DNA of 64,000 nt, taken from positions 1-64,000 of the forward strand of contig NZ_RJRZ01000014.1 in the NCBI RefSeq assembly GCF_003993775.1, written 5' to 3'. Below, one piece after another: positions 28,260-37,037 of this stretch (its first letter is position 1; every line of letters starts with the position of its first letter). Both the position numbers and the translations under genes were made by a program. The notes under the pieces were generated by a model that saw only the letters and a program-made list of their open reading frames with translations, searched no databases and was not told the DNA's origin. This DNA is from Frigidibacter oleivorans (lineage in GTDB: Bacteria > Pseudomonadota > Alphaproteobacteria > Rhodobacterales > Rhodobacteraceae).

Positions 28260-30368
28260 TCAGCCCCGGCCCTTGCCTTTCGCCCCGCCCGGTTTGCCGG
28301 TGGCAGGTCCGTATTTCGCGCCCTTCGCCCCGGGCTTGCCAAAGCTCTTGCCGGCGGGCTTGCCGCCGGGTTTGGCCGCGGCGCCCTTCGGCTTCGGCTT
28401 GGCCCAACCGGACTTCGGTTCGGGTTTGGGTCCGGTCTTGCGCGGCCGGGTGGCGGGAATGCCCTCGGCCTCGGCCGGGGGCGCGCTGTCCCGCGCGGGG
28501 TCGAAGGACGGTTCGGACGGATCGCGACCGCCCGGCTTCGGGCGATAGCTGTCGGCCTTGGCCGGGCGCGGCGGGCGCGGGCTGTCGGCCTCGTCGCGGG
28601 GGCGATAGGGACGATCCTCGCGCTCCGACCGTGGCGGGCGGGGGGCGCGGTCCGCACGCTCGGGGCGATCCCCGCGTTCGGGCCGATCCCCGCGCTCGGG
28701 GCGCGGGCCCTTGCGGATGGTGGATTTGGGCGCGCCGCGGGTTTCGTCGGGGGTGCCGGCGATCCGGCTGACGGCGATCCCCTGTTCCAGCTGCATCGGT
28801 TTCCCGAGCGCCTCGAAGAAGCGTTCCTCGGCGCTGGCCGCGATCTGCACCGCGGTGTCGTTCAGCCCGACGCGGATCGCGCCGATCTCGGCCCGGGTGA
28901 TGCCGCCCGCGCGGCACAGCATCGGCAGCAGCCAGCGCGCCTCGGCCCGGCCGGCATGGCCGACGGAGAGCGAGATCCAGAAGGCCGGGCCGAAATCGGC
29001 GTGGTCACGCCGGGGTGCGCCGGCCTCGGGCAGGGGACGCAGATCCTCGGGCGCGCTGCGGCCGGCCGACCACAGCCGGAAATAGCCGGCGGCCAGCTGG
29101 CGTGCGGGCATCTCCATCAGCCGGGCCATCAGCGCCGCCTCGTCCTCGGTCACCGGGGCAGACAGCGCGGGATCGGACAGCATCCGCTCGGCATCGGCGG
29201 CCAGCACCGCCTCGGCGGCGGGGGCGGGGCCCCATTCGGCGGTGACGCCCGCCCAATGCAGCAGCCGCTCGGCCTTCTTGCGCTGCGACAGCGGCACGAT
29301 CAGGGCGCTGATCCCCTTGGCGCCCGCGCGTCCGGTCCGGCCGGACCGGTGCAGCAGCGTTTCCTTGTTGGTGGGCATGTCGGCATGGACCACCAGTTCC
29401 AGCCCCGGCAGGTCGATGCCGCGCGCCGCCACGTCGGTGGCGATGCACAGCCGCGCCCGCCCGTCGCGCATCGCCTGCAGCGCCTGACTGCGTTCCTGCT
29501 GGCTCAACTCGCCCGACAGCGCCACCACCGGGAAGCCGCGGTTGACGAAGCGCGCCGTCAGATGGCTGACCGTGGCGCGGGTGCCGCAAAAGACGATGGC
29601 GCGCGAGGGGTCGTGAAAGCGCAGCAGGTTGACGATGGCATTCTCGCGGTCGGCGGTATCCACCAGCACGCCGCGATAGGCGATGTCCCCATGCGCGGCC
29701 CGGTCGGACTGGGTGGCGATGCGGCGGGCATCGCGCTGGTAGGTGGCGGCCAGTTCCGCGATCTCGGGCCGGACGGTGGCGGAAAACATCAGCGTGCGCC
29801 GGTCGGCGGGCGCGGCCTCCAGCAGGAATTCCAGATCCTCGCGGAAGCCGAGGTCCAGCATCTCGTCGGCCTCGTCCAGGACCGCGACCTTCAGGGCCGA
29901 GATATCGAGCGCGCCGCGCCGCAGATGGTCGCAGAGGCGTCCCGGAGTGCCCACGACAAGATGCGCGCCGCGCTCCAGCGCCCGGCGTTCCGCCCGCGCA
30001 TCCATGCCGCCCACGCAGGAGGCGATCACCGCCCCCGCCTGCGCGTAAAGCCATTCCAGTTCGCGGCGCACCTGCATCGCCAGTTCCCGCGTCGGCGCGA
30101 TCACCAGCGCGCGCGGCAGGTCGGGCGGGCCGAAATGATCGGCCCCTTCCAGCAGGTCGGCGGCCATGGCGATGCCGAAGGCCACGGTCTTGCCCGAGCC
30201 CGTCTGCGCCGAGACCAGCAGATCCTGCCCGGCCAGAGCCGGGTCTGACACGGCCGCCTGCACCGGGGTGGGGTCGGCATAGCCCTTCGCGGCCAGTGCC
30301 GCGGCCAGGGGCGCGGGAAGGTCGGAAAAGCCGGCGGCGGGGCCGGTGGAGGCGGAATCGGCAGACAT
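28260..30368 (-). CDS. DEAD-box RNA helicase with DbpA-type RNA-binding domain and long basic tail
   Basis: This 702-residue ATP-dependent RNA helicase has SAQTGSGKT (motif I), APTRELAMQVR (Ia), DEADEML (II), SAT (III), and RSGRTGRAG (VI). A DbpA-like RNA-binding domain (about 480-550, AGGITRAEIGAIRVGLNDTAVQIAA) follows. The last 150 residues are low-complexity: PERGDR repeats, then arginine/proline and finally lysine/glycine-rich. DbpA-type helicases act in 50S ribosome assembly; the tail probably binds RNA non-specifically. DNA repeats underlie the PERGDR run near 28670-28710. Confidence 0.92.
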   Translation of the reverse strand: MSADSASTGPAAGFSDLPAPLAAALAAKGYADPTPVQAAVSDPALAGQDLLVSAQTGSGKTVAFGIAMAADLLEGADHFGPPDLPRALVIAPTRELAMQVRRELEWLYAQAGAVIASCVGGMDARAERRALERGAHLVVGTPGRLCDHLRRGALDISALKVAVLDEADEMLDLGFREDLEFLLEAAPADRRTLMFSATVRPEIAELAATYQRDARRIATQSDRAAHGDIAYRGVLVDTADRENAIVNLLRFHDPSRAIVFCGTRATVSHLTARFVNRGFPVVALSGELSQQERSQALQAMRDGRARLCIATDVAARGIDLPGLELVVHADMPTNKETLLHRSGRTGRAGAKGISALIVPLSQRKKAERLLHWAGVTAEWGPAPAAEAVLAADAERMLSDPALSAPVTEDEAALMARLMEMPARQLAAGYFRLWSAGRSAPEDLRPLPEAGAPRRDHADFGPAFWISLSVGHAGRAEARWLLPMLCRAGGITRAEIGAIRVGLNDTAVQIAASAEERFFEALGKPMQLEQGIAVSRIAGTPDETRGAPKSTIRKGPRPERGDRPERGDRPERADRAPRPPRSEREDRPYRPRDEADSPRPPRPAKADSYRPKPGGRDPSEPSFDPARDSAPPAEAEGIPATRPRKTGPKPEPKSGWAKPKPKGAAAKPGGKPAGKSFGKPGAKGAKYGPATGKPGGAKGKGRG

Positions 30369-30580
30369 GCGGAACTTTCGGCGGATGGCCCGCGCAGCAC
30401 AGGGGGCGGGCAGGGGCGGACAGGAACGGAAGGCGGGCAGGGCCCGGACCCGCCGCCTCTACAGGCTTTCCCCCCATCTGTCGAGGCATCTTGCGGCGGC
30501 TGGCGGTGTATTGCGGCATGGCAGGACCCGGACCGCCTGTCGAGCGTCCGGGCCGTGCCTGGTTTCGCGGTCGCGCCGGA

Positions 30581-30964
30581 TCAGTTCAGCGCGCGGATCA
30601 GCGAGACGATCTGCAGCGTGTCGCGGTCGATCTGCACGATCTGGTCGTCGACGATCGCATAGACGCTGTCGCCGCCCGCCGGGGCAAGGCCGTAGCGGCC
30701 GTAATCCTCGACGATGCGATAGTCGCGGCCGCGCACGCTCTCGCCCGGGCGGATCACGACATAGTTGCTGTCGCCGCGACCGTTGTGGACGGTGATCTCG
30801 GCGTCCTTGTCGATCTTCCGGGCGACGTCCTTGGGCAGGCAGTGATTGTCGCGCTCGCGCATGCCGCGCGGGCAGTCGTTGTCGGCCAGCGCCGGCGTGG
30901 CGAGGGCGGTGACGCCGAGGCTGAGGGACAGCACGGCGGGGATCAGGGTCTTGAGACGGGACAT
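30581..30964 (-). CDS. Exported RcnB-like small protein
   Basis: This 127-residue protein has a signal peptide (LIPAVLSLSLGVTALATPALA, cleavage before DNDCPRG). The C-terminal region, with GRDYRIVEDYGRYGLAP then SVYAIVDDQIVQIDRDTLQIVSLI, resembles the small beta domain of RcnB/YohN-type periplasmic proteins that modulate Ni/Co export. That match is weak, so a metal role is only a guess. CCGGAGG precedes the ATG at 30964; an in-frame ATG at 30988 is less well placed. Confidence 0.6.
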   Translation of the reverse strand: MSRLKTLIPAVLSLSLGVTALATPALADNDCPRGMRERDNHCLPKDVARKIDKDAEITVHNGRGDSNYVVIRPGESVRGRDYRIVEDYGRYGLAPAGGDSVYAIVDDQIVQIDRDTLQIVSLIRALN

Positions 30965-31114
30965 CTTGGCCTCCGGTGTTGCATCCATTGCGGCAATAAC
31001 ACCGAGGCCGCCCCGCGGGTTTCCGTGCGGGGCCGGGCGGGGGACGGACCGGCGGCCGCCCGCCCGGCATGTTGCAGGCGGCTGACGCGGGCGTGAGCGG
31101 CGGTGCCGACAGCC

Positions 31115-31999
31115 TCAGCCGCGGCTCCGGTCCCGGCCCCGCGCGGCGAGGCGCGGCAGCATCGCCGAAAAGTCGCGGCCGCGGCCATCCTCCTCCTCGA
31201 CGAAGCGGGCGTACAGCTCCGCCGCCAGCGTGCCGATCGGCGTGTCGGCATCGGCGCCCTCGGCCGCCTGCAGGGCCAGCCGCAGGTCCTTCAGCATCAG
31301 TTCCGCCGCGAAGCCGGGCTTGTAGCCGGAATCGGCGGGGCTGGCCGGTCCGACGCCGGGGGCGGGACAATAGGCATTCATGCTCCAGCTGTAGCCCGAG
31401 GAGGTGGAGACGACGTCGAACATCTTCTGCCGGTCGAGCCCCAGCTTGTCGGCCAGGGCGAAGGCTTCGCAGGTGACGATCATCGTGGCGCCGAGGATCA
31501 TGTTGTTGCAGATCTTCGCGGCCTGTCCGGCGCCCGCACCGCCGCAATGCACCGCCTTCTGGCCCATGATGTCGAACAGCGGCGCGACCCGGGCGAAGGC
31601 CTCGTCCGGCCCGCCCACCATGAAGGTCAGCGTGCCGGCCGCGGCGCCGCCGATGCCGCCCGACACCGGCGCGTCCAGCGCCATCAGCCCCGCCGCCCCG
31701 GCCTCGGCCGCGACGGCGCGGGCGCTGTCCACGTCCACGGTCGAGCAGTCGCACAGCACCGCGCCCGGCGACATCGCCGGGATCGCTTCGGCCGCCACCG
31801 CGCGCAGGATCGCGCCGTTCGGCAGCATGGTGATGACCACCTCGGCGCCCGCCACCGCCTCGGCCAGCGCGGCGGCGGGGCTGACGCCCTCGGGCATCGG
31901 GGCGGCCGGGTCATGGCCCGTCACCCGATGCCCCGCCGCGGCGAGGTTGCGGGCCATCGGCGCGCCCATGTTGCCCAGCCCGATGAATGCGATCTTCAT
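31115..31999 (-). CDS. mmsB: 3-hydroxyisobutyrate dehydrogenase
   Basis: This NAD-dependent enzyme oxidises 3-hydroxyisobutyrate to methylmalonate semialdehyde in valine degradation. The 294-residue protein has the Rossmann motif FIGLGNMGAPMARNLAAAGH, the substrate-binding DAPVSGGIGGAAAGTLTFMVGG and the catalytic-lysine segment GAGQAAKICNNMIL. It is the last gene of a four-gene operon and starts 3 bases after the hydrolase stop. Confidence 0.95.
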   Translation of the reverse strand: MKIAFIGLGNMGAPMARNLAAAGHRVTGHDPAAPMPEGVSPAAALAEAVAGAEVVITMLPNGAILRAVAAEAIPAMSPGAVLCDCSTVDVDSARAVAAEAGAAGLMALDAPVSGGIGGAAAGTLTFMVGGPDEAFARVAPLFDIMGQKAVHCGGAGAGQAAKICNNMILGATMIVTCEAFALADKLGLDRQKMFDVVSTSSGYSWSMNAYCPAPGVGPASPADSGYKPGFAAELMLKDLRLALQAAEGADADTPIGTLAAELYARFVEEEDGRGRDFSAMLPRLAARGRDRSRG

Positions 32000-32002
32000 G
32001 CG

Positions 32003-33040
32003 TCAGCCCTCCCAGTCGAGTCCCTGTCCCGCCGGCAGCGGGGACAGCAGCGCCGCCACCTCCTGCGGCGTCACCGCCGCGGCATCGGCGTGCCGCCAGC
32101 GCGGCTGGCGATCCTTGTCGATGATCTGCGCCCGCACCCCTTCGAGGAAGTCGGTCGCCGACAGCGCCCGGGCGGTGAAGCGGAACTCGCGCCCGAGCGC
32201 CGCGCGCAGGTCCAGATCGCGCGCGCCGCGCACCAGCGCCAGCGTCGCCGCCATCGACAGCGGCGACATCCGCGCCAGCGTCTGATGCGTCGCCGCGGCG
32301 AACGCGCCCGGTTCCGCCGCCAGCGCGGCGAGGATCGCGGGCAGGTCCGGCAGGGCGAAGATGCGGTCGATCAGCGGCCGATGCGGGGCGAGGTCGGGCT
32401 GCGGCGCGGGCCGGTCGGGCAGGGCGGGCGTGCCCGTCCGTTCCATCGCCGCGATGGCCGCAGGCCAGTCGGCTTCGGGCAGGTAGCGGTCGGCGAAGCC
32501 CGCGAGGATCGCGTCGCCCGCCGCCATCCGGTGCCCGGTCAGCCCCAGATATTCACCAAGCCGCCCGGGCGCGCGCGACAGCAGCCAGCTGCCGCCCACA
32601 TCGGGGATCAGGCCGATGCCGGTTTCCGGCATGGCGATGCGGGTGCTGTCGCCCGCGATCCGCACGGCCGCATGGCCGCCCACCCCCACGCCGCCGCCCA
32701 TGACGAAGCCCTGCATGAAGGCGATCACCGGTTTCGGGAATTCCGAAATCTTCGCGTTCATCCGGTATTCGTCGCGCCAGAAGGCGATGGCGGCCGCGGC
32801 CTCGACCCCGCCGGCGCGGCCCGCGTGATACATCGCGGCGATGTCGCCCCCGGCGCAGAAGGCGCGGTCGCCCTCGGCGTCGATCACCACGAGCGCCACC
32901 GCCGGATCGTCGCGCCAGCCGTCCAGCGCCGCCTCGATGGCCAGGCTCATCGCGTGGTTCAGCGCGTTCAGCGCCCTGGGCCGGGTGAAGGTGATGCGCC
33001 CGGCCCGGCCGGCGACGCGGATATGCAGGTCGCCGCTCAT
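32003..33040 (-). CDS. 3-hydroxyisobutyryl-CoA hydrolase (crotonase fold)
   Basis: This 345-residue crotonase-superfamily protein has the oxyanion-hole segments AFCAGGDIAAMYHAG and GFVMGGGVGVGGHAAVRIA. The MPETGIGLIPDVGGSWLLSR segment, with its glutamate and aspartate, is typical of HIBYL-CoA hydrolases rather than enoyl-CoA hydratases. The C-terminal extension (about 240-345) is also diagnostic. Its ATG overlaps the stop of the acyl-CoA dehydrogenase gene (ATGA), and mmsB follows after 3 bases, so the step order matches the gene order. Confidence 0.9.
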   Translation of the reverse strand: MSGDLHIRVAGRAGRITFTRPRALNALNHAMSLAIEAALDGWRDDPAVALVVIDAEGDRAFCAGGDIAAMYHAGRAGGVEAAAAIAFWRDEYRMNAKISEFPKPVIAFMQGFVMGGGVGVGGHAAVRIAGDSTRIAMPETGIGLIPDVGGSWLLSRAPGRLGEYLGLTGHRMAAGDAILAGFADRYLPEADWPAAIAAMERTGTPALPDRPAPQPDLAPHRPLIDRIFALPDLPAILAALAAEPGAFAAATHQTLARMSPLSMAATLALVRGARDLDLRAALGREFRFTARALSATDFLEGVRAQIIDKDRQPRWRHADAAAVTPQEVAALLSPLPAGQGLDWEG

Positions 33041-34182
33041 GTCCGCCCCTCCACCAGCCCGCGCGCGATGATCACGCGCATGATCTCGTTGGTGCCTTCG
33101 AGGATCTGGTGCACCCGCAGGTCGCGGACGATCTTCTCGATCCCGTAATCGGCCAGATAGCCATAGCCTCCATGCAGTTGCAGGCACTGGTTCGCCACCT
33201 CGAAGGCGGCGTCGGTCACCATCAGCTTGGCCATGGCGCAATGCCGGCCGGCATCGGGGGCGCGCCGGTCGAGCTTCCATGCCGCCTGCCGCAGGAAGAC
33301 CCGCGCCGATTGCAGCCGCGTCTCCATCTCGGCCAGCCGGAACTGCAGCGCCTGGAACCGGTCGAGGCTCTGGCCGAAGGCGCGGCGTTCGCCCATATAG
33401 GCCAGCGTCGCGTCGAAGGCCGCCTGCGCGCCGCCAAGCGCCGTCGCGGCGATGTTCAGCCGCCCGCCGTCGAGCCCCGCCATCGCGTAGGAAAAGCCGC
33501 GTCCCTCCTCGCCCAGCAGATCCCCGGCCCCGACGGCGCAACCATCCAGCTGCACCTGACGGGTGGGTTGCGCGCGCCAGCCCATCTTGTCTTCCAGCCC
33601 GCCGAAGGACAGGCCCGGCCGGTCCGCGGTCACGAGGAAGGCCGAGATGCCGCGCGGCCCGTCATCGCCCGACCGCGCCATGACGATATAGGCATCGGAA
33701 TAGCCGCCGCCCGAGATGAAGGCCTTGGTGCCGGTCAGCCGCCAGCCGTCATCCTCGCGCGTGGCCCGGGTGCGCAGCGCCGCCGCATCCGACCCCGAGC
33801 CCGGTTCGGTCAGGCAGTAGGACAGCACCGTCCGCATCGCGCAGGCCTCGGGCAGCACCCGCGCCTTCATCTCGGACGAGCCGTAGCGGTCGATCATCGC
33901 CGCGCACATGTTGTGGATCGACAGGAAGGCCGCGACCGAGGGGCAGGCCATCGCCAGCGCCTCGAACACCAGCACCGCGTCGAGCCGGGTGAGGCCCGAT
34001 CCGCCCTGGTCTTCCGACACGTAGATGCCGCCCAACCCCAGGTCCGCCACAAGCGGCCACAGCGCGCGCGGGATCGTTCCCTCCGCCTCCCATGCGCGGG
34101 CATGGGGGGCGATGTGTTCGCGCCCGAAGTCCCGGGCCATCGCGACGATGGCCTCCTGCTCCTCGCTCAGACCGAAATCCAT
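33037..34182 (-). CDS. Isobutyryl-CoA dehydrogenase (acyl-CoA dehydrogenase family)
   Basis: This 381-residue flavoenzyme has CLTEPGSGSDAAALRT, TGTKAFISGGGYSD, the FAD-binding CLQLHGGYGYLADYGIEKI and the closing EGTNEIMRVIIARGL. Position in the mms operon suggests isobutyryl-CoA to methacrylyl-CoA as the reaction; 2-methylbutyryl-CoA is also possible. It passes electrons to ETF in the cytoplasm. The stop overlaps the next start by 4 bases. Confidence 0.9.
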   Translation of the reverse strand: MDFGLSEEQEAIVAMARDFGREHIAPHARAWEAEGTIPRALWPLVADLGLGGIYVSEDQGGSGLTRLDAVLVFEALAMACPSVAAFLSIHNMCAAMIDRYGSSEMKARVLPEACAMRTVLSYCLTEPGSGSDAAALRTRATREDDGWRLTGTKAFISGGGYSDAYIVMARSGDDGPRGISAFLVTADRPGLSFGGLEDKMGWRAQPTRQVQLDGCAVGAGDLLGEEGRGFSYAMAGLDGGRLNIAATALGGAQAAFDATLAYMGERRAFGQSLDRFQALQFRLAEMETRLQSARVFLRQAAWKLDRRAPDAGRHCAMAKLMVTDAAFEVANQCLQLHGGYGYLADYGIEKIVRDLRVHQILEGTNEIMRVIIARGLVEGRT

Positions 34183-34247
34183 CACAGCCTCCCCGCTGCG
34201 GCCTCTGTCCGTGTCGCCCCCGCCGGTGCGGGCGGGGCCGGATATCC

Positions 34248-35747
34248 TCAGTCCAGCGCCTTGAAGTTCAGCGCCGCCCCCTCCTTGATGCCCGAGAACC
34301 AGCGCGCGGTGACCGTCTTCGTCCGGGTGTAAAAGCGGAAGGCATCGGGCCCGTACTGGTTGAGGTCGCCGAAGGCCGATTTCTTCCACCCGCCGAAGCT
34401 GAAATAGCTCAGCGGCACCGGGATCGGGAAGTTGATGCCGACCATGCCGACATTGACCCGGCTGGCGAAATCGCGCGCGGTGTCGCCATCGGCGGTGAAG
34501 ATCGCGGTGCCGTTGCCGTAGTCGTTCTTCATCACCAGGTCGAGCGCGTCGTCATAGCTGCCCGCGCGCACGGTGGTCAGGACCGGGCCGAAGATCTCTT
34601 CCTTGTAGATGTCCATGTCGGGCGTGACCCGGTCGAACAGCGACGGGCCGAGGAAGAAGCCGTTCTCGTAGCCCTGCAGGCGGAAGTCGCGGCCGTCCAC
34701 CACCAGATCGGCCCCCTGCGCCACGCCTGAATCGATCAGCCCGCGCACCCGCGTCATCGCGGCGCCGGTGATCAGCGGGCCGTAATCCACATCGTCGCCG
34801 CCGGTATAGGGGCCGACCTTCAGCCTCTCGATCTTCGGGACCAGCTTCTCGATCAGGCGGTCGGCGGTCTCCTCGCCCACCGGCACCGCGACCGACACCG
34901 CCATGCAGCGTTCGCCCGCCGCGCCGAAGCCCGCGCCGATCAGCGCATCCGCCGCCTTGTCGAGATCGGCGTCGGGCATGATCAGCATGTGGTTCTTGGC
35001 GCCGCCGAAGCATTGCGCGCGCTTGCCGTTGGTGGCGGCGCGGCCATAGATGTATTGCGCGATCGGGGTGGAACCGACGAAGCCCACCGCCTGCACCGTC
35101 TCGTCATCGAGGATGGTGTCGACCGCCAGCTTGTCGCCGTTGACCACCTGCAGCACGCCGTCGGGCAGCCCCGCCTCCTTCAGCAGTTCGGCGAGGATCA
35201 GCGCGGTGGAGGGCGTGCGTTCCGAAGGCTTCAGGATCACCGCATTGCCGGCGGCGAGCGCCGGCGACATCTTCCACAGGGGGATCATCGCCGGGAAGTT
35301 GAAGGGCGTGATGCCCGCGACGACGCCGAGCGGCTGGCGCATCGCGTAAAGGTCGATGCCCGGACCGGCGCTGTCCATGAACTCGCCCTTCAGCATCGCG
35401 GGCGCGCCCATGCAGACCTCGACGACCTCCAGCCCGCGCTGCACGTCGCCGCGCGCATCGGGCAGGGTCTTGCCATGTTCGCGGCTGACGGCTTCGGCCA
35501 GACGGTCCATGTTGGCGTTGATCAGCGCGCCGAAGGCCATCATCACCCGGGCGCGGCGCTGCGGGTTGGTCGCGGCCCAGCCCGGCTGCGCGGCGGCGGC
35601 GGCGGCGATGGCCTGGGTCATCTCCTCGACGCTGGCGAGCGCCACCCGGGCCTGCACCTCGCCCGTGGCGGGGTTGAACACATCCGCGAACCGGCCCGAG
35701 GTGCCGGCGACGCGGCGTCCGTTGATCCAGTGTCCGATCTCTTCCAT
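34248..35747 (-). CDS. mmsA: Methylmalonate-semialdehyde dehydrogenase (CoA-acylating)
   Basis: This enzyme converts methylmalonate semialdehyde and CoA to propionyl-CoA, CO2 and NADH. The 499-residue ALDH6-type protein has TPFNFPAMIPLWK near residue 150, FVGSTPIAQYIY, the CoA-acylating signature CFGGAKNHMLIMPDADLD and the catalytic cysteine in GAAGERCMAVSVAV near residue 285. It is the first gene of the operon, with 65 bases before the next. Palindromic elements lie upstream of its promoter. Confidence 0.96.
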   Translation of the reverse strand: MEEIGHWINGRRVAGTSGRFADVFNPATGEVQARVALASVEEMTQAIAAAAAAQPGWAATNPQRRARVMMAFGALINANMDRLAEAVSREHGKTLPDARGDVQRGLEVVEVCMGAPAMLKGEFMDSAGPGIDLYAMRQPLGVVAGITPFNFPAMIPLWKMSPALAAGNAVILKPSERTPSTALILAELLKEAGLPDGVLQVVNGDKLAVDTILDDETVQAVGFVGSTPIAQYIYGRAATNGKRAQCFGGAKNHMLIMPDADLDKAADALIGAGFGAAGERCMAVSVAVPVGEETADRLIEKLVPKIERLKVGPYTGGDDVDYGPLITGAAMTRVRGLIDSGVAQGADLVVDGRDFRLQGYENGFFLGPSLFDRVTPDMDIYKEEIFGPVLTTVRAGSYDDALDLVMKNDYGNGTAIFTADGDTARDFASRVNVGMVGINFPIPVPLSYFSFGGWKKSAFGDLNQYGPDAFRFYTRTKTVTARWFSGIKEGAALNFKALD

Positions 35748-35790
35748 GACGTTCCTCCCGCACGATCTGCCGTCTCCGCCTACACTAGCC

Positions 35791-35846
35791 TTGCAGATTT
35801 GCCCGGTGAAGCGGTAGATGCACAGGTTGGTTTTGCAGAATTGCAA
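35791..35846. promoter_or_regulatory. Paired TTGCA-type repeats between mmsA and a glycosyltransferase gene
   Basis: Two related elements lie about 42 bases apart: TTGCAGATTTGC (35791-35802) and TTGCAGAATTGCAA (35833-35846). The second is a clean inverted repeat TTGCA-N4-TGCAA. They sit 44-99 bases upstream of mmsA and directly before the divergent glycosyltransferase. They look like an operator pair for a regulator of the valine operon; identity is unknown. Confidence 0.45.
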
Positions 35847-35855
35847 GGATCCCCG

Positions 35856-37037
35856 ATGCGCATCTGCATCCTGTCCCGCGCGATGGAACGGCACCGGCCC
35901 GGCTATCTCTGGCCGTTCGAGATCCTGTCGAAGGATTTCGCCCGCGCCGGGCATGAGGTGACGGTGCTGACGACCGGGCTGCCGGACGGCGCGCCCGCGG
36001 TCGACCGCATGGCGGGGCGCGAGGTGCATTATCTGCCGGGCACCCGGCCGGAACGGGTGGACGCGGCCTTCTGGCGCGACAGCGCCGCGACCTTTGCCGC
36101 GATGCAGGCCGCGGCGCCCTTCGACATCGTCATCGGCCGGGGCGCGTCCAGCTGGGGGCTGGTGCAGGCGGGGCTGGCGGGCGGAACCCCGGGCCGCAGG
36201 GCTGGCCTGCCGCTGATCTCGCATGAGGGCACCTATCCTGCCTGGATGCACGGCCGGGCGCTGCATCCGCGACCGTGGAGCGGGGCCGTCACGGCGCTCG
36301 ACGCGGGCCTGCACGCGCTCCGGGCGAAGGAACGGCCGCTGCGGGCCTGTCTCGCCGCCTCGGCCCGGGTCGTCTGCCTCTCGCCGGGGCTGGAACGGGC
36401 GGTGCGGCGGATGGCGTGGTGGGCGCCGCCGCGCACGGTGACGCTGCCCTATGCGCTGGACCTGTCGCGCTGGCCGGAGCCCGCCGCCCGGCCCGAACCG
36501 CGGCTCGTCTATGTGGGCCGCCTGTCCGAGGCGAAGGGGGCGGCGGCGATGCCGGCGATCCTCGCCCGGATGCGGCGGCCCGCGGTGCTGGAGGTGATCG
36601 GCGGCGTCACCGATGCCGAACGCGCGGCGATGGAGGCGCATGCCGCCCGTGCGGGCGTGGCGGACCGGCTGCGGATGACCGGGGCGCTGCCCCATGAGGC
36701 GCTGCCCGGCCGGCTGCACGGGGCGACGGCCTTCCTCTTCCCCTCGACCCATCCCGAGGGGCTGAGCAAGGTGGTGATGGAGGCGATGGCCGCCGGCCTG
36801 CCGGTGGTCGCCTGGCGGCTGCCGGCGCATGAGGGGCTGGTGGAACCGGGGCGCACCGGCTGGCTGCTGCCGCCGGGCGACATCGCCGGCACCGCGGCGC
36901 GGCTGGACGCGCTGCTGGCCGATCCGGCGCGGGCGGCGGCGACGGGGGCGGCGGGCCGCGCCCATATCGCCCGCCATCACGCGCCCGGCGTCATCGCCGC
37001 GCGCTGGCAGGCACTGTTCGACGCGGTGCGGCGATGA
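35856..37037 (+). CDS. Glycosyltransferase, GT4-like (GT-B fold)
   Basis: This 393-residue protein has a GT-B N-domain (RICILSRAMERHRPGYLWPFEILSKDFARAGHEVTVLTTGLP). The C-domain has the nucleotide-sugar segments RLVYVGRLSEAKGAAAMP, FLFPSTHPEGLSKVVMEAMAAGLPVVAW and EGLVEPGRTGWLLPPGD, the E-x7-E pattern of GT4 enzymes. It likely transfers a hexose to a surface glycan or lipid. The ATG follows CAAGGA. The stop overlaps the ATG of the LysR gene, so translation is probably coupled. Confidence 0.85.
   Translation: MRICILSRAMERHRPGYLWPFEILSKDFARAGHEVTVLTTGLPDGAPAVDRMAGREVHYLPGTRPERVDAAFWRDSAATFAAMQAAAPFDIVIGRGASSWGLVQAGLAGGTPGRRAGLPLISHEGTYPAWMHGRALHPRPWSGAVTALDAGLHALRAKERPLRACLAASARVVCLSPGLERAVRRMAWWAPPRTVTLPYALDLSRWPEPAARPEPRLVYVGRLSEAKGAAAMPAILARMRRPAVLEVIGGVTDAERAAMEAHAARAGVADRLRMTGALPHEALPGRLHGATAFLFPSTHPEGLSKVVMEAMAAGLPVVAWRLPAHEGLVEPGRTGWLLPPGDIAGTAARLDALLADPARAAATGAAGRAHIARHHAPGVIAARWQALFDAVRR

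Noticed and set aside
30369-30580. Gene in the interval between the helicase gene and the RcnB-like gene
   Set aside because: The short open frames there are GC-driven, with no ribosome site and biased composition. The interval most likely holds the helicase promoter and leader.
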